Shown here: positions 7,418-15,582 of the stretch, piece by piece
How positions within the stretch are numbered: the first letter of the stretch is position 1
Layout: the number at the start of each line of letters is the position of its first letter
NCBI GenBank assembly: GCA_050292445.1
Contig: JBNKLQ010000054.1
Span: 1 to 27,022, forward strand
Origin: Leptofilum sp050292445
Lineage (GTDB): Bacteria > Chloroflexota > Anaerolineae > Promineifilales > Promineifilaceae
DNA: 27,022 nucleotides
Direction: 5' to 3'
Position numbers and translations under genes: made by a program
The notes under the pieces: model-generated
Databases searched by the model: none
What the model was told of the DNA's origin: nothing
The model's input: only the letters and a program-made list of their open reading frames with translations

Positions 7418-8497
7418 ATGAATCGAACAATCGTCATCCTGGAGGGGGACCAAACCGGACAGGAACTGCTAGAGGAAGCCGTCCGCGTCCTGGAACCGGG
7501 AACTATTCGCATGGACCTGGACTTTGTCCGCTACGACCTCAGCCTGGAGAACCGGCGCACTACCAAAAACAAGGTGGTGTATGACGCGGGCAAAGCCATT
7601 CGGCAGCATCGCCTGGCACTGAAAGCGGCCACCGTCACGCCGGAACAAAAGGGAGACGTCGGTAGCCCCAACCGCATTCTGCGTGAAGAAATGGACGCAG
7701 AAGTTATTTTACGCACCGGGCGGCGCATCCCTGGCGTGCGCCCCATTGCTGGGGTGTATGCGCCCATCAGTGTGGTCCGCATGGCCCGCGACGACGCCTA
7801 CGGAGCCAAGGAGTGGCGCGAAGGCGAGGAAGGTGCGTCTGATGAGGTAGCTTTCCGCACTGAAAAAGTATCGCGCCGCGTTTGCCGCGCCGTAGCGGAA
7901 TACGCTTTCCACCACGCCCGCAATACGGGAGCCAAAGTGTTTGGCGGTCCCAAATTTACCGTTAGCCCAGTGTATGAAGGCATGTTCAAAGAAGAGATGG
8001 ACGCCACCGCCCAAAAATTCCCTAACGTACGTTATGAGCCACAGCTCATCGATGCCACTTTTGCTCTGCTGTTGGCCACCACTGGTGAACCGCTGGTCAT
8101 TCCCAGTTTGAACCGTGACGGCGATTTGTTGTCCGATATGGTTTTACAAATGTTTGGCTCCATTGCTGGCTCAGAATCGATGGTGATTTCGGTAGATAGT
8201 GAGGGAGAAGTGGATTGCATCATGGCAGAAGCTCCCCATGGGACGGCCCCCACCCTGCAAGGACAGAATCGCGCCAATCCAATGGCCATGATTTTGGCCG
8301 CCGCCGGATTGCTCTCCCACATGAAAGAAGCTGAAGCCAAACGAGCCAGCCGCGCCATTTACGAATCGACGTTGGAAACTGTGTACGATGGCATCAAAAC
8401 GGCCGATATTGGCGGCACGGCCAACACGGATGAATTTACCAACGAGGTAATCCGTCGGGTGCAAGCCAAGCTAGAAGTCTGGTCAGCCTTGTCCTAA
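7418..8497 (+). CDS. Isocitrate/isopropylmalate dehydrogenase family protein, divergent
   Basis: This 359-residue protein belongs to the beta-decarboxylating dehydrogenases that oxidise isocitrate, 3-isopropylmalate or related hydroxy acids with NAD(P)+. Recognisable features are the N-terminal GDQTGQE in place of the usual GDGIGPE, PISVVRMARDDAYG with candidate catalytic Y128, and GGPKFTVSP with candidate lysine K179. IDATFALLL (D212) and NRDGDLLSD (D236, D240) are candidate metal ligands. AEAPHGTAPTLQGQNRANP and GTANTDEFT close the list. AGGAG at 7403-7407 precedes ATG 7418. It starts 30 bases after the second FemAB gene and may be co-transcribed with it. The altered first motif argues against a simple ICDH or LeuB label, and no leu or TCA genes are nearby. 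Confidence 0.85.
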   Translation: MNRTIVILEGDQTGQELLEEAVRVLEPGTIRMDLDFVRYDLSLENRRTTKNKVVYDAGKAIRQHRLALKAATVTPEQKGDVGSPNRILREEMDAEVILRTGRRIPGVRPIAGVYAPISVVRMARDDAYGAKEWREGEEGASDEVAFRTEKVSRRVCRAVAEYAFHHARNTGAKVFGGPKFTVSPVYEGMFKEEMDATAQKFPNVRYEPQLIDATFALLLATTGEPLVIPSLNRDGDLLSDMVLQMFGSIAGSESMVISVDSEGEVDCIMAEAPHGTAPTLQGQNRANPMAMILAAAGLLSHMKEAEAKRASRAIYESTLETVYDGIKTADIGGTANTDEFTNEVIRRVQAKLEVWSALS

Positions 8498-8564
8498 AGA
8501 AAAAGCCACAGGGATAAAAGAGTAAAGTAGAGCGCTTGAGACTGTTCTCTAAATCTCTGTGGCT
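8496..8564 (-). terminator. Rho-independent terminator of the subtilase gene (minus strand)
   Basis: AGCCACAGGGA (8504-8514) pairs with TCTCTGTGGCT (8554-8564), an 11-bp stem with one GU pair. Read on the minus strand, the stem is followed by TTTTTCTTT, formed by the A-run that begins in the stop codon of the dehydrogenase. The loop is long (39 bases) but contains a secondary AGAG/CTCT pairing. Confidence 0.6.
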
Positions 8565-8581
8565 AAAACTAATCAAGGAAA

Positions 8582-8618
8582 GTGCCGGACATGGATGTAG
8601 CCCTTCCATGTCCGGCAC
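8582..8618. repeat. Perfect 14-bp stem palindrome between convergent genes
   Basis: GTGCCGGACATGGA (8582-8595) and TCCATGTCCGGCAC (8605-8618) are perfectly complementary around a 9-base loop. No T-run follows on either strand, so this looks like a REP-type palindrome or transcript-end stabiliser rather than a terminator. It lies between the dehydrogenase and subtilase stops, next to the minus-strand terminator. Confidence 0.75.
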
Positions 8619-8671
8619 CATTCAAAGAAGCCAAGCAGCCAGTCCAAAAAATGCTGGGACCGGCCGCAGGG

Positions 8672-11600
8672 TTACTCGGTTATTTCGCCGCTAAAGCAGG
8701 CGGCATTGGTTCCCTCAAAGAGATTACTGGTCAACTCAGCACAGTTTGTCCACGCCCCAGGAATGGTACCCGTTACGCTGAAGGTAACGGTGTGGGTCTC
8801 ACCGGGTTCACCCGGAATGGAAACTACACGCACTTCAGAGCCGTTGGTTACGGCCGTTCCCGTACCATCAAAATACCAGTTTGCCCCAGAGTTGCCGAAC
8901 GGGTTTTCAGCGCCCACCGTCAGGAAGCCACCATCCCCATCAGACACATCACCATAAGCAAAGCTGATGTCCTCAACCCCGTTCAAACCAATCCAGATTT
9001 GGAACGAATTCACTTCACCGTCACCAAAGTTGGGCACGGCTTCCCAATCCAGCACCAGCCAGGTATTTACACCGTCGGACAGCGTGCTGGCGTACATCGC
9101 GCCACCGGCGCTGGCATCCAGATCAGTCCAGAATGGTGCCAACACGTTGTTGGGAATGGCCGCATCAGGCAGGCTCTGATTGATGTAATCCACATCGCTG
9201 CTGCTGCCCCCACCCACGACGGCATAGCCGTTGCTCACCATGCCGATGTTGGTGTACGTCTGGCCCGCATACTCGAACGGCGGGACTGGGAAGTTGGTTA
9301 TTGTTTCGTCACCCACCCCGGAGACAGGCGTCATACCAAAAGCTGACAGTGGCAAATAACCACCTGCTGGCGTGGTGCCCGTGCCATCAATCACATCTAC
9401 GTCAGGTGGCGTTTGGGCATACAAGGAGCCGCTAAAGCTGAGGACACGCGAAGCATCCTGCGTAGCACCTGCCACGCTGCCGGGTACTAGCCGCAAGCGG
9501 CGTGGCAGGACATCCTGCAAATGTACATCGGCATTGTCGAAGCTGTTGTTTTGCAAGGTGAGGGTGCATTCGGCCGTTCCACCACTGGCAAAGCTGGCCG
9601 GGGTGCACGTTTTCTCTAACGTTACGGCTGCCTGCTCGCGCACAATCGTGATGGGAAAACGCGCAGTAATATCGCCATGCTGGAGCACAAGCGTAGCAAA
9701 GCGAACCTCGCCAACCGGCACCGTGCTGGCATCCAACGTAATATCCAACCCTTTGTCACGATTGGCTCGAAGACCAACTACAGACGGCACGTCTACAATC
9801 AGATCATCAGGGCTATCTACATAGACAGTCCACCAGGCATCGTAATCCAGTTCGCTGTGCAGCGTGCGCTGAACTGTTACGACGCCAGGCATGTTGGGAA
9901 TGTATAGGCTGGGATAGTTTGTATTCCACAAATCGTTTTCATGGTCTACAAAACTTTGGCCGCTGTCAGAAATGGTGAGGCCGGGGTTGTTAACGGCCGT
10001 TAAATCCACCCGTCCAGAACCCGCATCAAAGTGATCGACTGGCGTCACGCCATCTTCCTTCACCAACCCATCTACTGTCGCTGTGGTCATGATGGCTGAC
10101 TTAATTTGGCCAGGGGTCCAGTCTGGATGCAGCGATTTAAGCAGCAAGGCCGTACCGGCAATGTGCGGTGTAGACATAGACGTCCCTTGAATAAGTTGGA
10201 ACAGTGTGCCAGGAGCACCGGCAGCAGTCGTCGCCGGTAGTGGCGTATTGGCGGCTAAAATTTGCACACCGGGTGCTGTAATATCTGGTTTGCTGATGCC
10301 CAACGTTTGGCCGGGTCCACCACGAGAGCTGAAACCTGCCATGACGTCCCCTTGAGACGCCACCTTGATGCCGCCTTCTACAGTACCGATAACTGGCGCA
10401 CCGGCATGAGCGGCCAGGAAATCCAGCATAACAATACCTGCATCATCCTGAATATGAACCGATGGCAAGAAGTGCACATCGTTCACCAGGTTGTTAAGGC
10501 CAACGTTGTATAGTACAAAGCCACCAGCCCCGCCAAGAAAGACATTTTCCCCTTTGGTCACCCGGTTTATACCGCCACCACGGGCACAAGCGACGATCTC
10601 GTTATTACTCCAGGTACCGGGGGCAAACGGCGCAGCACACAACTCATCGCCGGAATCAGCAGCTAGAACAACCTCAGCCGTGTGGCTGCCGGTTACGGAA
10701 ACGCCAGGCAGCGTCACCGTGTCACCATCGGCTTCCAATGTTAGCTGGCCGACGAAGCTGCGATCGTGGGTAGATGCGCCAACCGTTGTCACCCAAGGGG
10801 AACGGCCGTTTACCGTATCCGCCCCAGGTCCAGCATTACCGGCCGACTTTGAGACAAAAATGCCATTATCGTAAGCGCGCAAAAACGCCAAAGATACAAT
10901 GTCCGAATAAGGCGTAGAACCGCCACCAATGGAGAAGCTGATCACGTCTGCCCCATCAGCAATAGATTGATCTACAGCCGCCATTGAGTCACTGTTGTAA
11001 CAGCCCACCAAACCACATACACGATAATTGATGATGTGAGCGCGCGGGGCAATGCCGGTAACCAGACCCAAATCTGAGCCAACAATACTTGCCGCAACAT
11101 TGGCGTTTCCAGCTGCTGTAGAAGCGGTATGCGACCCGTGGCCATTGTCATCACGCGCCGAATCAAATTCGGTGGGCAGCAAGGGCTGTACCTGTTTGTA
11201 GGTGTCGAGGAAAGCATAAGCGCCAATGAGCTTATTGTTGCACTCAAATGGCACGTCGTTGGGATTCCAGGCCGTGTTGCCAAATTCACAAGGCAGCCCT
11301 GTGACTGGCGGCGTGGGATATGGATTACCCAGCGGGTCCGGGTCGGAGAACGAGGGATGTTCGGGCCAAACACCGCTGTCGATAATGCCAAAGACCATGC
11401 CTTCGCCAGCATTGGATTGACCGCCAAACTGCTGCCAAAGCGTTGGCGCGCCGATGTAGCCAGGACTGTTATCCGTATCGAGTTGTTGCAGTTCGTCTAG
11501 ATAAACACCAGTCACCCCGGACAGTTCAGCCACGTCGTCTACCTGGCTGCCACTCATAATCAGGGAAGCGCCCCGGAAGGCGTTTTTGTATTCGTAAACC

Positions 11601-11890
11601 AGCTCACCGGACGAAACGGCTGCCAGGTCTTGGGCCGTGAGCGTTTCATCAAAGGTCACAATAATGCTGACCGTTTCTAGCTCAGACACGTCGAGTCCTT
11701 CACTGCTGCGGGCAGCAGCAACGTCTTTTTCGGTTCCGCTGAATGTGGAAACGGCCGTTACCGATTCGGCCGTAAATCCATTATCTGAGGTCTGGGCGAG
11801 ACCTAAAGACGCTGAGGAAAGCAGCACCAAAACCAATAACAGTAGTAAGAGAAGGCTAAATACCCCCCTCTTTTTATTAAGGTTGAACAT
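8672..11890 (-). CDS. Secreted S8 subtilisin-like serine peptidase with PA insert and DUF11-type tail
   Basis: This 1072-residue exported protease starts at ATG 11890, with AGGAG five bases upstream; an in-frame ATG at 11911 lacks such a site. The order of parts is a signal peptide (about 1-33, very leucine-rich), an I9-type inhibitor propeptide (about 60-135) and a peptidase S8 domain. The triad is D171 (GIIDSGV), H251 (NGHGSHTAS) and S571 (GTSMSTPHIAG). A PA-like insertion precedes the serine, and SAGNAGP supplies the oxyanion Asn. The C-terminus has a DUF11-like beta domain (TCTPASFASGGTAECTL) that seems interrupted by a beta-sandwich segment (NIGMVSNGYAVVGGG to FLTVGAENPFG) and resumes at HTVTFSVTGTIPGAWTN. 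It probably degrades extracellular protein. A MalT-like regulator lies directly upstream. Confidence 0.93.
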   Translation of the reverse strand: MFNLNKKRGVFSLLLLLLLVLVLLSSASLGLAQTSDNGFTAESVTAVSTFSGTEKDVAAARSSEGLDVSELETVSIIVTFDETLTAQDLAAVSSGELVYEYKNAFRGASLIMSGSQVDDVAELSGVTGVYLDELQQLDTDNSPGYIGAPTLWQQFGGQSNAGEGMVFGIIDSGVWPEHPSFSDPDPLGNPYPTPPVTGLPCEFGNTAWNPNDVPFECNNKLIGAYAFLDTYKQVQPLLPTEFDSARDDNGHGSHTASTAAGNANVAASIVGSDLGLVTGIAPRAHIINYRVCGLVGCYNSDSMAAVDQSIADGADVISFSIGGGSTPYSDIVSLAFLRAYDNGIFVSKSAGNAGPGADTVNGRSPWVTTVGASTHDRSFVGQLTLEADGDTVTLPGVSVTGSHTAEVVLAADSGDELCAAPFAPGTWSNNEIVACARGGGINRVTKGENVFLGGAGGFVLYNVGLNNLVNDVHFLPSVHIQDDAGIVMLDFLAAHAGAPVIGTVEGGIKVASQGDVMAGFSSRGGPGQTLGISKPDITAPGVQILAANTPLPATTAAGAPGTLFQLIQGTSMSTPHIAGTALLLKSLHPDWTPGQIKSAIMTTATVDGLVKEDGVTPVDHFDAGSGRVDLTAVNNPGLTISDSGQSFVDHENDLWNTNYPSLYIPNMPGVVTVQRTLHSELDYDAWWTVYVDSPDDLIVDVPSVVGLRANRDKGLDITLDASTVPVGEVRFATLVLQHGDITARFPITIVREQAAVTLEKTCTPASFASGGTAECTLTLQNNSFDNADVHLQDVLPRRLRLVPGSVAGATQDASRVLSFSGSLYAQTPPDVDVIDGTGTTPAGGYLPLSAFGMTPVSGVGDETITNFPVPPFEYAGQTYTNIGMVSNGYAVVGGGSSSDVDYINQSLPDAAIPNNVLAPFWTDLDASAGGAMYASTLSDGVNTWLVLDWEAVPNFGDGEVNSFQIWIGLNGVEDISFAYGDVSDGDGGFLTVGAENPFGNSGANWYFDGTGTAVTNGSEVRVVSIPGEPGETHTVTFSVTGTIPGAWTNCAELTSNLFEGTNAACFSGEITE

Positions 11891-11989
11891 AGTATCTCCT
11901 GTTGTTCGCAATTATGTTTACTTAGAACGGAAAAGATGACCCACTGAACAATGTATCGAATGCAGTTTAACAATTAGGGGCGATCATTT

Positions 11990-12009
11990 ACCTACCTAAA
12001 GCGGTAGGT
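11990..12009. promoter_or_regulatory. Inverted repeat in the regulator to subtilase spacer, possible operator
   Basis: ACCTACC (11990-11996) and GGTAGGT (12003-12009) form a perfect 7-bp inverted repeat around TAAAGC. It lies 22 bases downstream of the LuxR stop and about 100 bases upstream of the subtilase start. No T-run follows on the minus strand, so an operator is as likely as a terminator. No promoter is clear in this 140-base spacer. Confidence 0.4.
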
Positions 12010-12030
12010 TGGGGGGTAGTAGTGGTTAGA

Positions 12031-14838
12031 TTAGTGGCTTACCAGATTGAGTGAGTGAGCTTTGGCGATGGCTTCGGTACGGCCGTTTACGTGCAGCTTG
12101 CTGTACAAATTTTTCAGATGAAAACGAATGGTGTTCACGCTCACAACAAGCGTTTCAGCCATCTCCTTGTTTTTGAGGCCAGCCACCAGTAAACGCAGCA
12201 CTTCTAGCTCCCGTTCCGTCAGCGGCTCCGGCAGCGGCAATGCAGTCCCATATTCGTTTAGTTCCGCTGAATTTGTTGAACTAGACTCAAAAGCAGCCAG
12301 AATTTGTTGTCGGTAATCATTAGTTGGCAGTTGGAGCAGCAACGCCTGTATTGGGGCACCCTTATCAACAAAAACACGGACATACCCTTCCGGCTCAGCC
12401 ATCTCCATTGCTTGCTGCAACAATGCCAAGGCAGCCTGTGTCTTCCCTTGCTCTGCCAAAATTAACACTTGCGCAGACAGAATTTCTGGCAAACTCCCAT
12501 CAAGACCCGTTTTAATTATTCGAGCCAAAATCTTTTCCGAGAGCTGCCACGCTTCTTCAAGACGACCAACTAGCTGCAGCACGTTTACCAATGTCAGATT
12601 TTCCAAACGACGCTGTTTGCCAAACTCAGGTGCGGTTAATTTTTGCTCTTTCTGCTGCAACCACTCAAACGCTGGCTTACGCAGGTAAGCCAAAGCTGGA
12701 TCAGATTGAGCCATGAGCAAGCTTGTATTGATGCTGATCAGCTTCGATAGGTGCTCAATGTGTGGATTAGGCGAAGCATTGTGCAAGGCATCCAGTTTTT
12801 GCAGCCACTGCAATGCTGCCTCTTTTTCTCCCTGCGCCCACTTTATCTTGGCCATTGCTCCGTATGCGCCAAATCTATCCCACAGACCACGCACTTCAAA
12901 AAGGGCCACAGCCTGCTGCGCATGCTCCTCCGCCTCAACCAGCCGATTCCATTCGTAATAGAGTTGGGCCAGACGCAGATGAAAATAATTTAACGCCAAA
13001 ATCGGTGCCCGCACATGATCCGTTTTCTGCCCACTTGCCTGGGCCAGGCGCAGCCCTTGCCGATGCAACGCTTCACCACGATGCAGCTGCCCCTGAGCAA
13101 TCTTCATATCCCCATATTTCCAAAAGCTGGCCAGATGCAATATTTCGTTCTCGGCAGCCTGATTAAAATGAATCGACTCCTGAAAAGCGCGCTCCGCGTT
13201 CGGCAAATCGCCTCGTGCGTTCAAAACATCGGCACGCGTCATTAAAATATGCCCCCGAAAAAAGCGTGTGATCTCATCATCTGGGGCGCGATCCAAAAAA
13301 TCAAGCGCCTGCTGTATTTGTTTCACAGCTTGGGAATAGGAAAAACCTTGAACAAGCCCCCGAGCAAAAAAGAGATCGGCACGCACCACAGCAGCGTAAG
13401 CTACAATGGTTGGTTCAGGCAATCGGTGCCGGTTGGCTTCTGCCTTCTGCAAAAGCGGCTCAACCTCTTCCAAATGATAGTTGATACAAACAACCAAGGC
13501 CTGGTAAATGTACAGTCGCGGATACGCTTCGCGCTGCGCCTCCGGCAGCATTTCTAGCCAGTGCAAAATTCGGTTGACCGCACCCTGCCGCAGAAACTGC
13601 ACGCCAACCTGGTCCAGCAGCTGCGCCGCCCGCACCATATCTTGGGCCTGCTGCGCGTGACGGAACGCTTCATCCACCAGACCTGCCTGTTCAAACCAAA
13701 AGCTGGCGCGGCGATGCAGTTCTGGCACCCAATCAGGCTGTTCTTGCTGCAAGCGATGGTGCAAAAACTCGGCAAAAAGAGGATGATACCGGTACCATTT
13801 TCGTTCTTCATCCAGCGGGGTTAAAAACAGGTTGGCACTTTCCAGCGCTTCCAATATTTGCTGGCCGTTGGCAGAGGAATTGGCATTATCGGTGCTGGCT
13901 GGTGTTTCTTGAAGAAGGGCATCACAAAGGGGGGCAGTAAGTCGGTTGAGAACGGCCGTTTTCAACAAAAACATCTGCATGGCGGGCGGCTGCTGATTAA
14001 ACACCTCATCCAGCAAGTAATCCACCAGATAGCGATGGTTGCCAGCAAAATTGGCGATGAATGAATGATGCGTTTGGGCGTGACGGCCGTTTAAAGAAAG
14101 CGCCGCCATTTGCAAGGCGGCCACCCAGCCCTCCGTCCTGGCTTCTAACACCGCCACGTCTGTTGCTGCCAACGATAAGCCCATCGTCTTATTGAGGAAA
14201 ACGGCCGTTTCGACCGCTGAAAAGCGCAGGTCTGCTGCGCGAATTTCGGCCAGGCTGCCCTTTACGCGTAAACGGGCTAAAGGCCAGGGTGGTTCAGTTC
14301 GGCTGGTGATAAAAAGATGGCAGGTTGAGGGCAACTGTTCCACAAAAAACAGCATTGCTTCATGAATCACATCGTTCTGAATAACATGGTAATCATCCAG
14401 AACCAAAATTAATGGCGCTGCCTGCGCGGCTAACTCATTGATGAGTTGAGTAAACAGTTGGGATAGGATGACGGTTAGGGCCGCCGTTTCTGACTGGGGT
14501 GTTGTGTTGGGGCGTTCTAATAGAGATTGCAAAAGGGAAACGGCCGTTTGCCCCACAGTGGGGGCAACCCTTTGCAAAGCGGCAACAAGATAAGCCATAA
14601 ACTGCGCCGGTTCGTTATCCGCATCGTCCAGCGAAAACCAGGCCGCAGGCACGGTTGCTGTTTGATGCCGAACCCAGTCGGCAATAAGCGTTGTCTTACC
14701 AAACCCGGCCGGTGCCGAAACCAGCGTCAGTTTGCTGCGCCGCCCTTCCGTCAGCTTGGCCACCAACCGGGGACGCGACACAATTGCGGGCGGAGCTGGG
14801 GGAATTGTAAGTTTGGTTGTTAAGAGCACCGTTGACAT
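12031..14838 (-). CDS. MalT-like ATP-dependent LuxR-family transcriptional regulator (LAL/STAND type)
   Basis: This 935-residue regulator opens with MSTVLLTTKLTIPPAPP, typical of MalT-type proteins. A STAND NTPase module has Walker A SAPAGFGKTT (K48) and Walker B LILVLDDYH (D148, D149). A winged-helix region and a long TPR-like helical sensor (about 400-860) follow. The C-terminal LuxR helix-turn-helix (about 870-935) contains LTERELEVLRLLVAGLKNKE and VNTIRFHLKNLYSKLHVNGR. These proteins switch on ligand and ATP binding and activate promoters. ATG 14838 is chosen because the in-frame ATG at 14874 lies within the terminator hairpin of the gene upstream; no strong ribosome-binding site is visible. 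The subtilase gene follows on the same strand after 140 bases, so it is the first candidate target. The inducer is unknown. Confidence 0.92.
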   Translation of the reverse strand: MSTVLLTTKLTIPPAPPAIVSRPRLVAKLTEGRRSKLTLVSAPAGFGKTTLIADWVRHQTATVPAAWFSLDDADNEPAQFMAYLVAALQRVAPTVGQTAVSLLQSLLERPNTTPQSETAALTVILSQLFTQLINELAAQAAPLILVLDDYHVIQNDVIHEAMLFFVEQLPSTCHLFITSRTEPPWPLARLRVKGSLAEIRAADLRFSAVETAVFLNKTMGLSLAATDVAVLEARTEGWVAALQMAALSLNGRHAQTHHSFIANFAGNHRYLVDYLLDEVFNQQPPAMQMFLLKTAVLNRLTAPLCDALLQETPASTDNANSSANGQQILEALESANLFLTPLDEERKWYRYHPLFAEFLHHRLQQEQPDWVPELHRRASFWFEQAGLVDEAFRHAQQAQDMVRAAQLLDQVGVQFLRQGAVNRILHWLEMLPEAQREAYPRLYIYQALVVCINYHLEEVEPLLQKAEANRHRLPEPTIVAYAAVVRADLFFARGLVQGFSYSQAVKQIQQALDFLDRAPDDEITRFFRGHILMTRADVLNARGDLPNAERAFQESIHFNQAAENEILHLASFWKYGDMKIAQGQLHRGEALHRQGLRLAQASGQKTDHVRAPILALNYFHLRLAQLYYEWNRLVEAEEHAQQAVALFEVRGLWDRFGAYGAMAKIKWAQGEKEAALQWLQKLDALHNASPNPHIEHLSKLISINTSLLMAQSDPALAYLRKPAFEWLQQKEQKLTAPEFGKQRRLENLTLVNVLQLVGRLEEAWQLSEKILARIIKTGLDGSLPEILSAQVLILAEQGKTQAALALLQQAMEMAEPEGYVRVFVDKGAPIQALLLQLPTNDYRQQILAAFESSSTNSAELNEYGTALPLPEPLTERELEVLRLLVAGLKNKEMAETLVVSVNTIRFHLKNLYSKLHVNGRTEAIAKAHSLNLVSH

Positions 14839-14856
14839 GATGTTATAAGCGTACAC

Positions 14857-14890
14857 AAAAAGCCCATCTCGCACAAAACGAAATGGGCTT
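14857..14890 (-). terminator. Rho-independent terminator of the yccF gene (minus strand)
   Basis: AAGCCCAT (14860-14867) and ATGGGCTT (14883-14890) form a perfect 8-bp stem. Read on the minus strand, the stem runs into TTTTT. It lies 25 bases after the YccF stop and 19 bases before the regulator start, so it isolates the regulator from upstream transcription. Confidence 0.75.
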
Positions 14891-14914
14891 GATCTATTGG
14901 CTCCGCTTATACAA

Positions 14915-15349
14915 TTAACTTTGGGCTAACGTGGTTACTGAAGGCAATCCGTTTAGCATTAAAATCCCCAGAGGTAGGCCGATAATGGTGGCACACAGCA
15001 GCCAGGCCAGCGCGGCCCAAAGCAGACTGAACCACCAACCAAACAAAACAAAGTAGAGTGCCCGAATAAGGAAGGGGGCATTGGAAGCGGGTAAGAATTG
15101 GGAACGGCCGTTTTTCAAATCCGTCACCACCATCCCAGGCCGCGCTTTCAGTGTCAGCACCTGTGGCACTCGGTCAATCATCCACAATCCCAGTGGTAGT
15201 CCAATGATTGAAGCGTTCAAGGCCCAGGCTACCAAAACCCATACGCCCGTCAGCTCCCAGCCAAAGACAAAGAACCAGATGACCCGCAGCAAAAAGGGCA
15301 TCTCAGGATTGTTTTCTTTTATTTTCATCGATACAGAATCAGTTGTCAT
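14915..15349 (-). CDS. yccF: YccF-domain inner membrane protein
   Basis: This membrane protein of about 144 residues is built from two homologous YccF units. The first contains PFLLRVIWFFVFGW with ASIIGLPLGLWMIDRVPQVL. The second contains PFLIRALYFVLFGWW with ATIIGLPLGILMLNGLPSVT. Each unit has two hydrophobic helices, giving about four membrane segments. The IIGLPLG signature is diagnostic of the family, whose molecular function is undefined. Several starts are possible (GTG 15364, ATG 15355, ATG 15349); GGGGA about eight bases upstream favours 15349. A terminator follows the gene, so it appears monocistronic. Confidence 0.85.
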   Translation of the reverse strand: MTTDSVSMKIKENNPEMPFLLRVIWFFVFGWELTGVWVLVAWALNASIIGLPLGLWMIDRVPQVLTLKARPGMVVTDLKNGRSQFLPASNAPFLIRALYFVLFGWWFSLLWAALAWLLCATIIGLPLGILMLNGLPSVTTLAQS

Positions 15350-15420
15350 TTTCATTATCCCCACATATTATTCGGCCAGTTATTATAATTGACGCATTGG
15401 CCGCAAGATTTTTCATTTAT

Positions 15421-15470
15421 GTAAAAGCCAAAAATATTTTTGAATAAGTCAAGCTCTATTTGGCTTTTAC
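15421..15470. repeat. 12-bp stem palindrome upstream of the alpha/beta hydrolase gene
   Basis: GTAAAAGCCAAA (15421-15432) and TTTGGCTTTTAC (15459-15470) are perfectly complementary around a 26-base AT-rich loop. It lies immediately next to a second palindrome at 15474-15527, forming a compound element in the 233-base spacer between the divergent yccF and hydrolase genes. Confidence 0.7.
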
Positions 15471-15473
15471 TTG

Positions 15474-15527
15474 AGCAAATCACAAGAAACCAGGCTTCCT
15501 AATTCAAAAGTCTTGTTGTGATTTGCT
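15474..15527. repeat. Dispersed palindromic repeat, copy 1 (AGYAAATCAC family)
   Basis: AGCAAATCACAA (15474-15485) and TTGTGATTTGCT (15516-15527) form a perfect 12-bp stem with a 30-base loop. The arms closely match those of the element at 23801-23854 (AGTAAATCAC and GTGATTTACT), and the loops are similar in length and partly in sequence. This supports one repeat family. Confidence 0.7.
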
Positions 15528-15582
15528 TAACAACCCACACTACGTACTTTTTCCCCAAATGTTGCACCCCTGGAGGTCCATC

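Noticed and set aside
8582..9346. A 254-codon open frame on the plus strand opposite the subtilase.
   Set aside because: It begins in a hairpin, has no ribosome-binding site, no recognisable domain, and lies wholly antisense to a clear protease C-terminus.
14839..14874. An earlier ATG for the LuxR regulator at 14874.
   Set aside because: It lies inside the yccF terminator hairpin, and the family begins with the MSTVLLTTKL-like sequence starting at 14838.
15523..15582. An earlier ATG for the alpha/beta hydrolase at 15523.
   Set aside because: It falls in the right arm of a palindromic repeat, while a strong GGAGG precedes ATG 15583.
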